Positions 1 through 8,088 of a stretch of DNA of 64,000 bases are shown piece after piece. A model generated the notes under the pieces. The model made no database searches and was not told the DNA's origin. It saw only the letters and a program-made list of their open reading frames with translations. The DNA is from Marinifilum sp. N1E240. Lineage in GTDB: Bacteria; Bacteroidota; Bacteroidia; Bacteroidales; Marinifilaceae. Numbering within the stretch: position 1 is the first letter of the stretch; each line of letters begins with the position of its first letter. A program made the translations under genes and the position numbers. The stretch is taken from NCBI RefSeq assembly GCF_009295825.1, contig NZ_WHKF01000002.1, forward strand, positions 744,001 through 808,000, in the 5' to 3' direction.

Positions 1-94
1 CGAATTTATTATCATTTGCATTGGTTAGTGTTGCTACCTCCAATGAGGACACATCAGAAATTGCCGTTTTAATTTTGTCTAAATTGATACTCAT
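1..94 (-). CDS. Partial small protein, 5' end only
   Basis: An ATG at 94 (minus strand) opens a frame that runs off the left edge of the window after 31 codons. I do not recognise the family. Its start resembles the start of the next gene upstream (119-376): both begin MS, then keep D-x-SS-x-EVA-x-L at the same distance from the start. The two genes are 24 bases apart on the same strand, so they look like tandem paralogs in one operon. Function unknown. Confidence 0.6.
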   Translation of the reverse strand, partial: MSINLDKIKTAISDVSSLEVATLTNANDNKF

Positions 95-118
95 AATAGT
101 TTGATTTAAGTGTTAGTA

Positions 119-376
119 TTAAAGGAGTGACCTGTGAATAAAATTCCAGACCGATTTTCTGTTACGATTAGAGGAAATAAGCAATTCATTGTGCAATTCG
201 GCATGATGCTGTGCATTAGGAGCCATAACATGAATGGAATCTCCTTCTAACTCAACTTTCCCATAAGAAATGAATTTTGCAGTTTGACTATTTACATTGT
301 CTTTTTCAAGAATAGCTACTTCGTTACTGCTCAGATCTTGTATTAGATCTTGCACTGCTTTTTTAAAATCTGACAT
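119..376 (-). CDS. Small hypothetical protein, 85 aa
   Basis: A complete 85-residue hydrophilic protein with no signal peptide or membrane segment. It starts MSDFKKAV and carries DLSSNEVAIL, which matches the DVSSLEVATL at the start of the truncated downstream gene at 1-94. The C-terminal half is basic and contains a SSNRNRKS stretch. I do not recognise the family. The position directly upstream of a partial paralog suggests a small two-gene operon. It is divergent from the LytTR gene at 758 across a 380-base AT-rich gap. Confidence 0.55.
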   Translation of the reverse strand: MSDFKKAVQDLIQDLSSNEVAILEKDNVNSQTAKFISYGKVELEGDSIHVMAPNAQHHAELHNELLISSNRNRKSVWNFIHRSLL

Positions 377-757
377 TGCAGGTATTAATAAGTAAATTTA
401 ATAGTCGTTTATCTTTAAGGTAGAAGCATAAAAGTTCTTCTGTAATTATTCAATTTTAATCTCAAGCTGGAATATTTTTATCTCATTAGTATATATTCCG
501 TTACTGATATTTTATTTGTAATATTCAGTTAGCTAGATTAAGTTCATTAAATATAATAAGTATTTATTGAAATGTCAATAATATTAATGATGTTACTGTT
601 AGTTCTGATTTATGAGATGTTATTGACATATCCATTTCCTTTAGGATACAAGAGTTTTGTATTTGAATAAATATTTCTAAAATCTACTTATTTCATTTAA
701 ATTGTGAGATAAATCAATTTTATTTGGTATTCATAAAACTAAAATGCAGTATTTTTG
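377..757. other. AT-rich intergenic region between divergent genes
   Basis: It must hold the promoters of the minus-strand small genes and of the plus-strand LytTR gene. I see no RNA gene, strong hairpin or clear TAnnTTTG element close to either start. Confidence 0.5.
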
Positions 758-1705
758 ATGAGTACAGACGATATAAAATTCTCAGATTATAATTATCTTT
801 ATCCTTTGCAAAACCAACCTCTTATTCCGTTTATGAACTCTGCTAGCTTCGATTGGCTAAATAAAAAGTATCCTCAAAATTACATTATTAGAAAGCCATT
901 AATTGGAACTTTTATAGTAGTAATCTTTTGTTACTTGTTTACGATTCTATACAGACCGCAGCATGCTCATAGTTCTGATCCGTTTAGCTTTGAAGCAACT
1001 TTAGCAATTTATAGCTTGATTTTAACGCTACCTCTTTATTTCACAATTAGAATGTTAAAGTTGTTTCCCGCTTTTAATGAAATAAAGAATTGGACTCTTC
1101 TAAGAGATATTAAATTTGGTGTGATCCTTTTCTTGTTATTAGGTGTTTGGAATTTTTTCGCTGGTTATATTATGGAATCTTCTGAAGGACGTTGGAACAT
1201 ATACACTTTTCTTGATTCTGTAAAAACTCCCTTTATAATGGGTCTGCTTCCCTATTTTTTCTTTACCATTCAGAATAGGAGACATTTACTCGATTTAAAT
1301 ACTCAAAAAGATGTTGTAGATTCCGAGAGGAAAGAATCTAAGAATGAACTGATTTATATCAACTCCAAATTAAAAAAAGGACACATTAGCTTCGATCCAG
1401 AATCATTTCTGTATGCAGAATCAAATGCGAACTATGTAATATTTTATTTTTTAAAGAAGAATAGGATAGAAAAGGAAATGGTGCGAAATTCAATTGGAGA
1501 TGTTGAGAAACAATTAAGTGATATCCCTTATTTAACACGTATCCACAGAGCATTTATTGTGAATGTGAAAAAGGTTAAGAATAAGAAAGGGAACAGTTCG
1601 GGTTACCGCATAGAAATTGCAGGAACAGATATTGATTTGCCAGTTTCAAGATTGAATGTTGCCAATTACGATCTGTTGGAACAGGATTTTAAAAAAACTC
1701 AATAG
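758..1705 (+). CDS. Membrane-anchored LytTR-family transcriptional regulator
   Basis: The N-terminal part (about residues 45-175) holds four hydrophobic segments, including FIVVIFCYLFTIL and FGVILFLLLGVWNFF. The C-terminal 100 residues form a LytTR DNA-binding domain: a short linker, SFDPESFLYAESNANYVIFY, then LTRIHRAFIVNVKKV and the final PVSRLNVANYDLL. There is no receiver domain, so this is a one-component membrane regulator rather than a LytR/AlgR response regulator. The frame also has a TTG three bases upstream; I prefer the ATG at 758. The next gene (1875) encodes an outer-membrane receptor, and a perfect 9-bp direct repeat lies between them at 1711-1739, a likely binding site for this protein. 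Confidence 0.85.
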   Translation: MSTDDIKFSDYNYLYPLQNQPLIPFMNSASFDWLNKKYPQNYIIRKPLIGTFIVVIFCYLFTILYRPQHAHSSDPFSFEATLAIYSLILTLPLYFTIRMLKLFPAFNEIKNWTLLRDIKFGVILFLLLGVWNFFAGYIMESSEGRWNIYTFLDSVKTPFIMGLLPYFFFTIQNRRHLLDLNTQKDVVDSERKESKNELIYINSKLKKGHISFDPESFLYAESNANYVIFYFLKKNRIEKEMVRNSIGDVEKQLSDIPYLTRIHRAFIVNVKKVKNKKGNSSGYRIEIAGTDIDLPVSRLNVANYDLLEQDFKKTQ

Positions 1706-1710
1706 TTTAC

Positions 1711-1739
1711 TCATCCCAGATAATAACCTTTCATCCCAG
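1711..1739. promoter_or_regulatory. Candidate LytTR operator: 9-bp direct repeat
   Basis: TCATCCCAG occurs at 1711-1719 and again at 1731-1739, identical copies with an 11-bp gap (20-bp period). LytTR-type proteins are known to bind two 9-bp direct repeats about two helical turns apart. The site lies just after the LytTR stop codon and about 60 bp upstream of the -7 element of the receptor gene. Confidence 0.6.
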
Positions 1740-1799
1740 TTTTTGAAATAAGTCTAGCAGGAATTTGTCATTTATCACAAATTCATGATGTCTGTACCA

Positions 1800-1807
1800 T
1801 ATTTTTG
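1800..1807 (+). promoter_or_regulatory. Promoter -7 element (TATTTTTG)
   Basis: It matches the Bacteroidota sigma-A -7 consensus TAnnTTTG and lies 68 bases upstream of the receptor start codon. A clear -33 element is not visible, which fits a promoter that needs an activator bound at 1711-1739. Confidence 0.45.
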
Positions 1808-1874
1808 CCTCTTGAGCCTATATTTCCTGACTTTGCAGTGAATATCAATTGTAAAACTTAACCCCACAGGAAAC

Positions 1875-4226
1875 ATGAATTGTTGCGATCAAACCAAATT
1901 GAAACGATCATTACTATTAATTTTAATGTTCTTATTTAGTCAATTTAGAATACTAAGTGCTGAAGGAAAACAGAAGATGCATGGTCATATTATTGATCAA
2001 ATGGACAATAGTCCAATAGCATTTGCGACCGTTTCATTACACAATCCAGGTGATACCTCTTTGATAACAGGTACCACAAGCAATCAGAAAGGATACTTCG
2101 AAATTAGTAAAGTACAAATGGGAAGCTATTTGCTTCGAATTAGTTTTATTGGATACAAGTCAAAAATAGTTAAACTAAATCAACAAAGCAGTTGTGATTT
2201 GGGGACATTCCCAATTAGGCAGGAGAGTGTTCGTGTGGGAGAAACATTAATTGTGGGAGAGCGCATCAAAGCACAAACCAGTAATAGAGGTACGACTTTT
2301 TTTATGAATAGAAAAATCTATAATGCATCCAATACAGGAGTGGATATTCTCAAGCATCTTCCCGGCGTTCAGGTAGATTTAATGCAAAACCTGAGTTTGG
2401 AAGGCTCTTCCAATATTATCATTTTGGTTGATGGTAAAGAACGGGAATTGCAATATATCAGTCAATTAAATGCAAAGCAGATTGATAAGGTAGAAATCAT
2501 TCGAAGTCCAGGACCCAAATATGATGCTCATATTAGTGGAGTAATAAATGTAACACTTAAAGAACGAGAAGTGGGGATGAGCGGACATATTTTCTCGGAA
2601 ATTCCAACCAATGCTCAGGAGATATTCCTGGATCCAATTTGTGGATTGAATTATACCAATAGGAAATTAAATCTGTATACATCCTACAGTGGAAGACTAA
2701 GGTATTTTAATAATACAGAAGAGAATACAAAAATCTTGTCCACCGATATGGGATTGAAAACCTTTCATTCTTCGCTGGACTTAAGACAAAAGAACTGGAA
2801 GCACCAAATTCATTTAGGAGCAGATTATCATTTTGACTCGAAAAATCAATTTAGTTTGTATGCCTTTGTATGTCCAGAAAATCAAAGTTTTGAAGGTACA
2901 GCAGATATGAAAGTAAGAACCGGTGAGCTGTTAAACTTAAAGGAAACAAGTGGTAGATTGGAAAAAAATGATTACATCCTCTCACACTATTCAATGTATT
3001 ACAAACACTTGTTTGATAAATCAGGAAAAGAGATTTCTTTTGATTTAAACTATTTTCGATTGACGGGAGAGAAGTCTATTTTATATGAAAATCAGGAAAG
3101 TTCGAACCTAAATGGTGTAAAGCCGGTGAATCAGTTTGTTGGATTTCGTATGGATTATACTTCTCCGATTGGATCAAAAATAAACATGGATGCAGGATGG
3201 AAAAGTCAGTTACGCAAAATGGAAGACAGAAACTCTAAAAATTTTAACTATCAGGAAGATATTCATGCCGCTTACCTCTCATTTTCATATGGAAATAAGA
3301 AATGGAAGGCTTCCATTGGAATTCGGAGTGAGTATTCTTATCTAGGAGTAGATAAGGGGAATGAAAATGAAGAAATTTCGGTGCTTCCCAATTTGCAATT
3401 GACTTTACAAGTTTCTAAGAAGCAAAATCTCAAGTTGAACTACAGAAAAAGCCTAACACGTCCGCATGTTTATCAGTTATCACCAGGTGTTACCAGAATA
3501 GATCCTGTAAGTTTGAAAAGAGGAAATGCCGATTTACTTCCTACTTATCATCATCATTTTAGCTTGAATCACTCCTTTTCTTTTGGGAAGAATTATATAT
3601 CCACTCAAGTGTATCATGTTCTATCTAAGGATCTGATTCAAAATTATGCCTTTGTCAATCAAGATCAATTGTTGGAAAATAACATTGGCAACCTTGCAGA
3701 AAGAAAAGAGTATGGCTTTAAAATTAGTACGACTATTAGCATGTTTAGGTCCATTGGAATTACTCCTTATTTGAAAGGATATAAGAGGTACGATAAGCCT
3801 AATCAATTAGCTAGACAATTAGCAATTGCAAAGAAAAACAGCTCTGGATTCGAATTGGGGTTCTCTTCGAGAATAAATTTTACAGATGACTTGACTGCAT
3901 CTGCGATATTTCAATTCAACAGTGCAAACTACGATTTGCAAAATAAAAGATTCAGCGATGCTATATATGTATTAGCACTCAATCAGTCATTTAAAAACGG
4001 GTTGAAAGTTGGAATCTCCTCAGCCATACCATTAAAAAAGGACTTTACCCATGCAGGAGTGAGAAGTAGTGGCAGCGATTACTTCTCAAATACAGAAGGG
4101 AAAGTTCATGTGTCTACTTTTTTTATTCGCCTTCAGGCTAGTTATCAGTTTAAATGGGGAAAACAGAGAGCTAAAATTAAAAGGCAAACAATAGAAAATC
4201 AAGAGGTTCCAAATCAAAGTTTTTAG
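1875..4226 (+). CDS. TonB-dependent-receptor-like outer membrane protein with carboxypeptidase-like N-terminal domain
   Basis: A 783-residue protein. An N-terminal signal sequence (hydrophobic LLLILMFLFSQFRIL) ends near residue 30. Residues about 35-115 are a CarboxypepD_reg-like beta-sandwich (GHIIDQMDNSPIAFATVSL, GYFEISKVQMGSYLLRISFIGY). A plug-like region follows at about 140-225 (DILKHLPGVQVD, IILVDGKERE, IEIIRSPGPKYDA). The rest is a beta-barrel of the outer-membrane family 3 type, with alternating amphipathic strands. I see no TonB box. It is likely controlled by the LytTR regulator upstream. The substrate cannot be read from sequence; proteins of this type without a SusD partner are often uptake or surface-assembly barrels. 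Confidence 0.85.
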   Translation: MNCCDQTKLKRSLLLILMFLFSQFRILSAEGKQKMHGHIIDQMDNSPIAFATVSLHNPGDTSLITGTTSNQKGYFEISKVQMGSYLLRISFIGYKSKIVKLNQQSSCDLGTFPIRQESVRVGETLIVGERIKAQTSNRGTTFFMNRKIYNASNTGVDILKHLPGVQVDLMQNLSLEGSSNIIILVDGKERELQYISQLNAKQIDKVEIIRSPGPKYDAHISGVINVTLKEREVGMSGHIFSEIPTNAQEIFLDPICGLNYTNRKLNLYTSYSGRLRYFNNTEENTKILSTDMGLKTFHSSLDLRQKNWKHQIHLGADYHFDSKNQFSLYAFVCPENQSFEGTADMKVRTGELLNLKETSGRLEKNDYILSHYSMYYKHLFDKSGKEISFDLNYFRLTGEKSILYENQESSNLNGVKPVNQFVGFRMDYTSPIGSKINMDAGWKSQLRKMEDRNSKNFNYQEDIHAAYLSFSYGNKKWKASIGIRSEYSYLGVDKGNENEEISVLPNLQLTLQVSKKQNLKLNYRKSLTRPHVYQLSPGVTRIDPVSLKRGNADLLPTYHHHFSLNHSFSFGKNYISTQVYHVLSKDLIQNYAFVNQDQLLENNIGNLAERKEYGFKISTTISMFRSIGITPYLKGYKRYDKPNQLARQLAIAKKNSSGFELGFSSRINFTDDLTASAIFQFNSANYDLQNKRFSDAIYVLALNQSFKNGLKVGISSAIPLKKDFTHAGVRSSGSDYFSNTEGKVHVSTFFIRLQASYQFKWGKQRAKIKRQTIENQEVPNQSF

Positions 4227-4570
4227 AGAATCTACAGAGACAATTTTTATTGCAACAATTAGCTAAGTTTTGGAAGTTATCAAAAGCATTATTCTATCGC
4301 TGTTATCATACAGTATTGGAATAGTGCTTTTGTCATTCTTATTAAGCTTATCATTAATTTTTCTTGTGACCAATTGCACGGTGGATAGTAATAATTGATA
4401 TTAATAAAGCGATAATAATGGATTTTTCATAATAAATTCGAACTTAAAAGTATACATTGATATTTTTGTGATTATAAAATATGTGTATATCTTTCTCTAA
4501 ATATTATATTTGCATGACGATTGCTAGACTAAATCGTACTAAAGAGTATTTAAAGCATAAAAACTACTAT
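4227..4570. other. Intergenic region with hairpin and promoter
   Basis: It holds an imperfect inverted repeat (AAAAGCATTATTC at 4282-4294 with GAATAGTGCTTTT at 4319-4331, 12 of 13 pairing) that may end the receptor transcript, although it lacks a long T-tract. A TATATTTG -7 element for the next gene lies at 4505-4512. Nothing else is seen. Confidence 0.4.
4505..4512 (+). promoter_or_regulatory. Promoter -7 element (TATATTTG)
   Basis: A perfect TAnnTTTG match 59 bases before the ATG at 4571. Transcription from here would begin after the in-frame upstream ATG at 4481, so it also settles the start codon of the acyltransferase gene. Confidence 0.55.
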
Positions 4571-5830
4571 ATGGAAAAAATTTATACAATGAGAGATTTT
4601 GCAGATATGCCAGAGGCAAATATTCATCAATCTGCAGAACATTTTCAAAAGTTCATCAATCAGTTCGAGAAAGATAAATCGTACCCTTATGGTTTTATAT
4701 CTGGAAGCGCCATAAGTAGAAATATGGATGTGATTGACTATTATTCTGGAGATCGAGTACCGACGGTTAGTTTTGTTTCCAGCAATTATCTGGGCTTATC
4801 GCAGCATCAAAAGGTGAAGGATGCAGTTAAAGATGCAGTTGAGTTATATGGAGCAGGTACTTGTGCTGCACCACCGATTGGTGGTTATACAGATATTCAT
4901 AGAGCTTTGGAGCAAAAGTTAGCCCGATTGCATGGGAAAGAAGATGCCATTTTGTATACATCCGGTTATGCCGCCAATATTGGTGTATTTCAGAATCTAT
5001 TCAATAAATCTGATTTGGTTTTGGTGGATATGCTTGTACATGCCAGCATCTACGATGGATTAAAGAATAATACGAATACCAAGATCTATGGTCATAACGA
5101 TATGAATTATCTCGAGATGGTATTAAAAAGGGAGCAAGGTAAATATAGAAATCTGGCAATAGTTGTAGATGGAGTATTTTCTCAAGATGGTGATTTTGCC
5201 AATCTGCCAAGCATATGTATGCTGGCAGAAAAATACAATGCTATGGTCTTTGTTGATGATGCTCACGGCGTGGGAGTGATAGGAGATGCTGGAAGTGGAA
5301 CAACGAATTACTTTGGTATGGAAGATAAGGTAGAGATGGTTACTGGAACGCTGAGTAAGTCACTCGGATCGACAGGAGGTTATGCAGCTGGATCAAAAAA
5401 GCTAATTGACTATTTAAGATTGTATTCCCGTTCCAATACCTTTTCAGCATCAATTGCACCGCCAGCTATTGGTGGTGCTTCAAAGGCTCTTGATCTACTA
5501 ATCGAAGAACCTTATATCATTAACGCACTTTGGGAAAATACAGCCTATCTAAAGAAAAGATTATCAGATATGGGCTATTCCATTGGTAGGTCTGAATCTC
5601 CAATTATTCCTTTAATGATTAAAGATGACATGAAATCCATTTTTACTGCTCGTAAGTTATTTGAAAGAGGAGTGTATGTTGTGCCTGCAACTTATCCGGC
5701 AGTAAAATTACGTAATTCAAGATTGAGAGTTAATGTTTCGGCATTGCATACCTTAGAAGATTTAGATTATTTTTGCAATACCTTAGCCGATGTCGATCAG
5801 GAGTATGATCTTCATCTATGCGCAAATTAA
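4571..5830 (+). CDS. PLP-dependent alpha-oxoamine synthase (serine palmitoyltransferase / AONS / KBL family)
   Basis: A 419-residue fold-type I PLP enzyme that condenses an amino acid with an acyl-CoA. Seen: the family core SSNYLGLSQHQKVKDA, glycine-rich GAGTCAAPPIGGYTDIH, VFVDDAHGVGVIGDAG (cofactor-binding Asp and His) and GTLSKSLGSTGG, where the Lys forms the Schiff base. A 30-residue upstream extension to an ATG at 4481 is rejected because the -7 element lies downstream of it. The SKSLGSTGG form and LRLYSRSNTFSASIAPP resemble serine palmitoyltransferases more than biotin-pathway enzymes. Bacteroidota make sphingolipids, and some make sulfonolipids through a cysteate-using relative, so either amino acid is possible. 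A TetR regulator follows after 11 bases, probably co-transcribed. Confidence 0.85.
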   Translation: MEKIYTMRDFADMPEANIHQSAEHFQKFINQFEKDKSYPYGFISGSAISRNMDVIDYYSGDRVPTVSFVSSNYLGLSQHQKVKDAVKDAVELYGAGTCAAPPIGGYTDIHRALEQKLARLHGKEDAILYTSGYAANIGVFQNLFNKSDLVLVDMLVHASIYDGLKNNTNTKIYGHNDMNYLEMVLKREQGKYRNLAIVVDGVFSQDGDFANLPSICMLAEKYNAMVFVDDAHGVGVIGDAGSGTTNYFGMEDKVEMVTGTLSKSLGSTGGYAAGSKKLIDYLRLYSRSNTFSASIAPPAIGGASKALDLLIEEPYIINALWENTAYLKKRLSDMGYSIGRSESPIIPLMIKDDMKSIFTARKLFERGVYVVPATYPAVKLRNSRLRVNVSALHTLEDLDYFCNTLADVDQEYDLHLCAN

Positions 5831-5841
5831 GAAAGTAAATC

Positions 5842-6570
5842 ATGGCAAATGTAAGAGAAAGAAAAGCAATCGCAGCTAAAATGTCACTAATGAAAGCGAT
5901 TGGTAAAATCCTGAAAGAGAAGAGTTATTCTAAGCTAAGCATAAATCTGGTTTCCGAAGAGTCTGGCGTAGATAAGGCTTTTATATACAGACACTATGAA
6001 AGCTTTGAAGGGCTATTGAAATCTTATATTGAGAAGCAGGATCATTGGCTAATGAATCTGGAAGAGGTTACCAAGATACCCATTGTAAATCATCGCAAAT
6101 TCATGAAGGATTTGCTTACCAATCAATTCTTAGGCGTATACGAAAGTGAAGAGTTTCAGCAGTTCCTGGTATGGGAATTGGGCGATAAAGCCGGATTTAC
6201 AGCTAAGGTATCAGTAGAGCGCGAAATTCTTGCAAAACCAATCTTTGAACAATGCAGAAGCGTTTTTCAGGATTACCGAATTGATCTCAATGTAATTTAT
6301 GCCTGGTGGTCAGCTGGAATCTACTTCCTAATTTTGCACAAGGAAGTATCCACCTTTTGTGAGTACGATTTTACCAAAAAACAAGATGTAGATGAATTTT
6401 TAAAGACCTTGGCGTGGATGGTCGATCTTTTATTCGATAAATTGGAAGCAGACCAAAAGCTAGAACAGATGGCTGTTAAAGCCCACAAAAAAGGATTGTC
6501 TGTGGAAGATGTGGCGGATATTACGGGCTTGTCAAACAGTAAAGTCAGAGCACTAGTGCATTCTTTTTAG
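5842..6570 (+). CDS. TetR/AcrR-family transcriptional regulator
   Basis: A 242-residue protein with an N-terminal helix-turn-helix of TetR type (about residues 15-55: IGKILKEKSYSKLSINLVSEESGVDKAFIYRHYESFEGLL) and an all-helical ligand-binding region. It ends in an extra segment that itself looks like a small helix-turn-helix (KGLSVEDVADITGLSNSKVRAL, about residues 217-238), unusual for the family. It follows the acyltransferase gene by 11 bases and probably controls that operon, for instance in response to a lipid or acyl-CoA; the ligand is inference. Confidence 0.85.
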   Translation: MANVRERKAIAAKMSLMKAIGKILKEKSYSKLSINLVSEESGVDKAFIYRHYESFEGLLKSYIEKQDHWLMNLEEVTKIPIVNHRKFMKDLLTNQFLGVYESEEFQQFLVWELGDKAGFTAKVSVEREILAKPIFEQCRSVFQDYRIDLNVIYAWWSAGIYFLILHKEVSTFCEYDFTKKQDVDEFLKTLAWMVDLLFDKLEADQKLEQMAVKAHKKGLSVEDVADITGLSNSKVRALVHSF

Positions 6571-6597
6571 CTGATAATACATTTAAATCCATTTATA

Positions 6598-6634
6598 GAG
6601 TTGTCAATTCCGAATTGGCAGCTCATTTTTTTTT
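6598..6634 (+). terminator. Rho-independent terminator after the TetR gene
   Basis: A 13-bp stem with G-U pairs (GAGTTGTCAATTC with GAATTGGCAGCTC) is followed by a run of nine T residues. It lies 28 bases after the TetR stop codon and ends the acyltransferase-TetR operon. Confidence 0.8.
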
Positions 6635-7160
6635 GCCTGTTTCGAACGTATGGATTACTTATTAGTAGTGTAGGTTAATAATGGATTAACTTTGTAATAA
6701 ACTGAAAATTAATGGCAAACCATTTTCATTAAGTTTAAATGTACCATAAAGTTCGAATATGATGTAAAATTTTATATCTTGGAGTAGTTTTTAAAGTATG
6801 TAGTAATTTCTTACTGATACATTAGACGCTTGTCAGCTTTATTTCAGTTGAGCTTCCATCGTTCTGTATCAAATTCAGCACCTGCCACAATAAACGTAGC
6901 AGGTGCTGATAGGTTTATATAGGTATTTACTACATCAGTAAGAGTAAAATAAAACCATGAGAATATACTTGTTTTCAAGAACCAAATTGTTCAATATCTT
7001 GCCATGTAAATAATAAGAATGCTTTAAAATAGGATATCGTCACAAAGAACTTTAGGTTTTCGGTTTGGAGTGATTTTCTCCAAATTTATGGACATGTTCT
7101 TGAATGAACGAAGTTTTCACTATTTTGTACTTCCACAGGAATAAATTTAGAATTATTTAA
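6635..7160. other. Intergenic region with inverted repeats
   Basis: No gene is seen. It holds a perfect 11-bp inverted repeat (TCAGCACCTGC at 6875-6885, GCAGGTGCTGA at 6899-6909) with a 13-base loop and no T-tract. A shorter hairpin (TTTGGAG 7064-7070 with CTCCAAA 7078-7084) lies closer to the LRR gene. Confidence 0.45.
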
Positions 7161-7772
7161 ATGGGAGATGCACATACAATTGAAGAATTGAGCGTACAAA
7201 TAAGTCGTAAGCTAAAGCAGGTTAAAAAAGTCAATTGGCTTATAAAAGGTTATCAACTAAATGAATTAAATCAGATTACTCACTTAAATATTTCGAAAGT
7301 TGCTTTGAAAGGCAAATGGCCTCCTGCACTGTTTAAATTAGAACATTTGGAGTTTCTGGATATTCAGCAGAACGATTTAGAATACATTCCCAAGGAAATA
7401 TCTCAATTGAAGAAATTAAAGTGTATTGACATTCGCAACAATCAAATTAATGCTTTGCCTGATTCTTTTATGGATATACTTGAACTTGCGAAGCTATATC
7501 TTGGGAACAACACCTTTACTGAAGTTCCTAAATTGCTTTCTTCTTGCCAAAATCTTAGACTAATTGACTTTACAAATAATCAACTTACCAAAGGATTGGA
7601 ATATTTATTGAAATCAACGTCTATTACCAATATTTATCTTGAAAACAATGACATCAGTCAATTCCCATTTCATCAGATTAGAGACAAGCAACTTTTAGAA
7701 TTGAATTTAGTGGATAACCCTCTTGATATTGTACCTGATGAAATACCACATGTTGGGAGATTGTATGTATAG
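7161..7772 (+). CDS. Leucine-rich repeat protein
   Basis: A 203-residue cytoplasmic protein (no signal peptide) built mainly of leucine-rich repeats from about residue 35 to the end. Repeats of about 23 residues are visible: LEFLDIQQNDLEYIPKEIS, LKCIDIRNNQINALPDSF, LAKLYLGNNTFTEVPKLL, LRLIDFTNNQLTKGLEYLL, ITNIYLENNDISQFPFHQI, LLELNLVDNPLDIVPDEI. The LxxLxLxxNxLxxIP pattern is that of bacterial intracellular LRRs, which act in protein-protein contacts. No enzymatic domain is attached. It stands alone, with non-coding DNA on both sides. Confidence 0.85.
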   Translation: MGDAHTIEELSVQISRKLKQVKKVNWLIKGYQLNELNQITHLNISKVALKGKWPPALFKLEHLEFLDIQQNDLEYIPKEISQLKKLKCIDIRNNQINALPDSFMDILELAKLYLGNNTFTEVPKLLSSCQNLRLIDFTNNQLTKGLEYLLKSTSITNIYLENNDISQFPFHQIRDKQLLELNLVDNPLDIVPDEIPHVGRLYV

Positions 7773-8088
7773 TATTTAACTCATCAAAAAAAAGCAGAAG
7801 TATATTATATACCTCTCTTACATAAAGAACATAATGAGCATCAAGAAGAGTTAGGTATATGATTAGATTTTGGAAAAATACAGGAAGATTCTCGTGCTTT
7901 CAATGTATTCATTAATAATTATATGCTTAGTGTTTTTGATTATAAATTTCCATTAAATTTTTAGCTGTTCGGGAACTTAATAGCAGTGTAATTTAATTGG
8001 AAATAGAGCTTTAATAAGCTAAAATAAGAATTCATTTAAGATTATAAGATCGGATTAATTTCTACTTTTGCCACCCTTATTATAAAAA
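7773..8088. other. Intergenic region with promoter of the downstream receptor
   Basis: It holds a weak imperfect inverted repeat around 7805-7860 (TATACCTCTCTT with AAGAGTTAGGTATA) and the TACTTTTG -7 element at 8063-8070. I see no riboswitch fold or small gene. Confidence 0.4.
8063..8070 (+). promoter_or_regulatory. Promoter -7 element (TACTTTTG)
   Basis: A TAnnTTTG match that ends 18 bases before the ATG at 8089. The 5' untranslated leader would therefore be only about a dozen bases, which argues against a riboswitch control of this receptor. Confidence 0.5.

Noticed and set aside
4481-4570. Upstream start for the alpha-oxoamine synthase
   Set aside because: The -7 element at 4505-4512 places the transcription start downstream of this ATG, and the extra 30 residues do not resemble the family.
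7773-8088. Cobalamin or TPP riboswitch before the TonB-dependent receptor
   Set aside because: The -7 element leaves a leader of only about a dozen bases and no conserved riboswitch boxes are visible.
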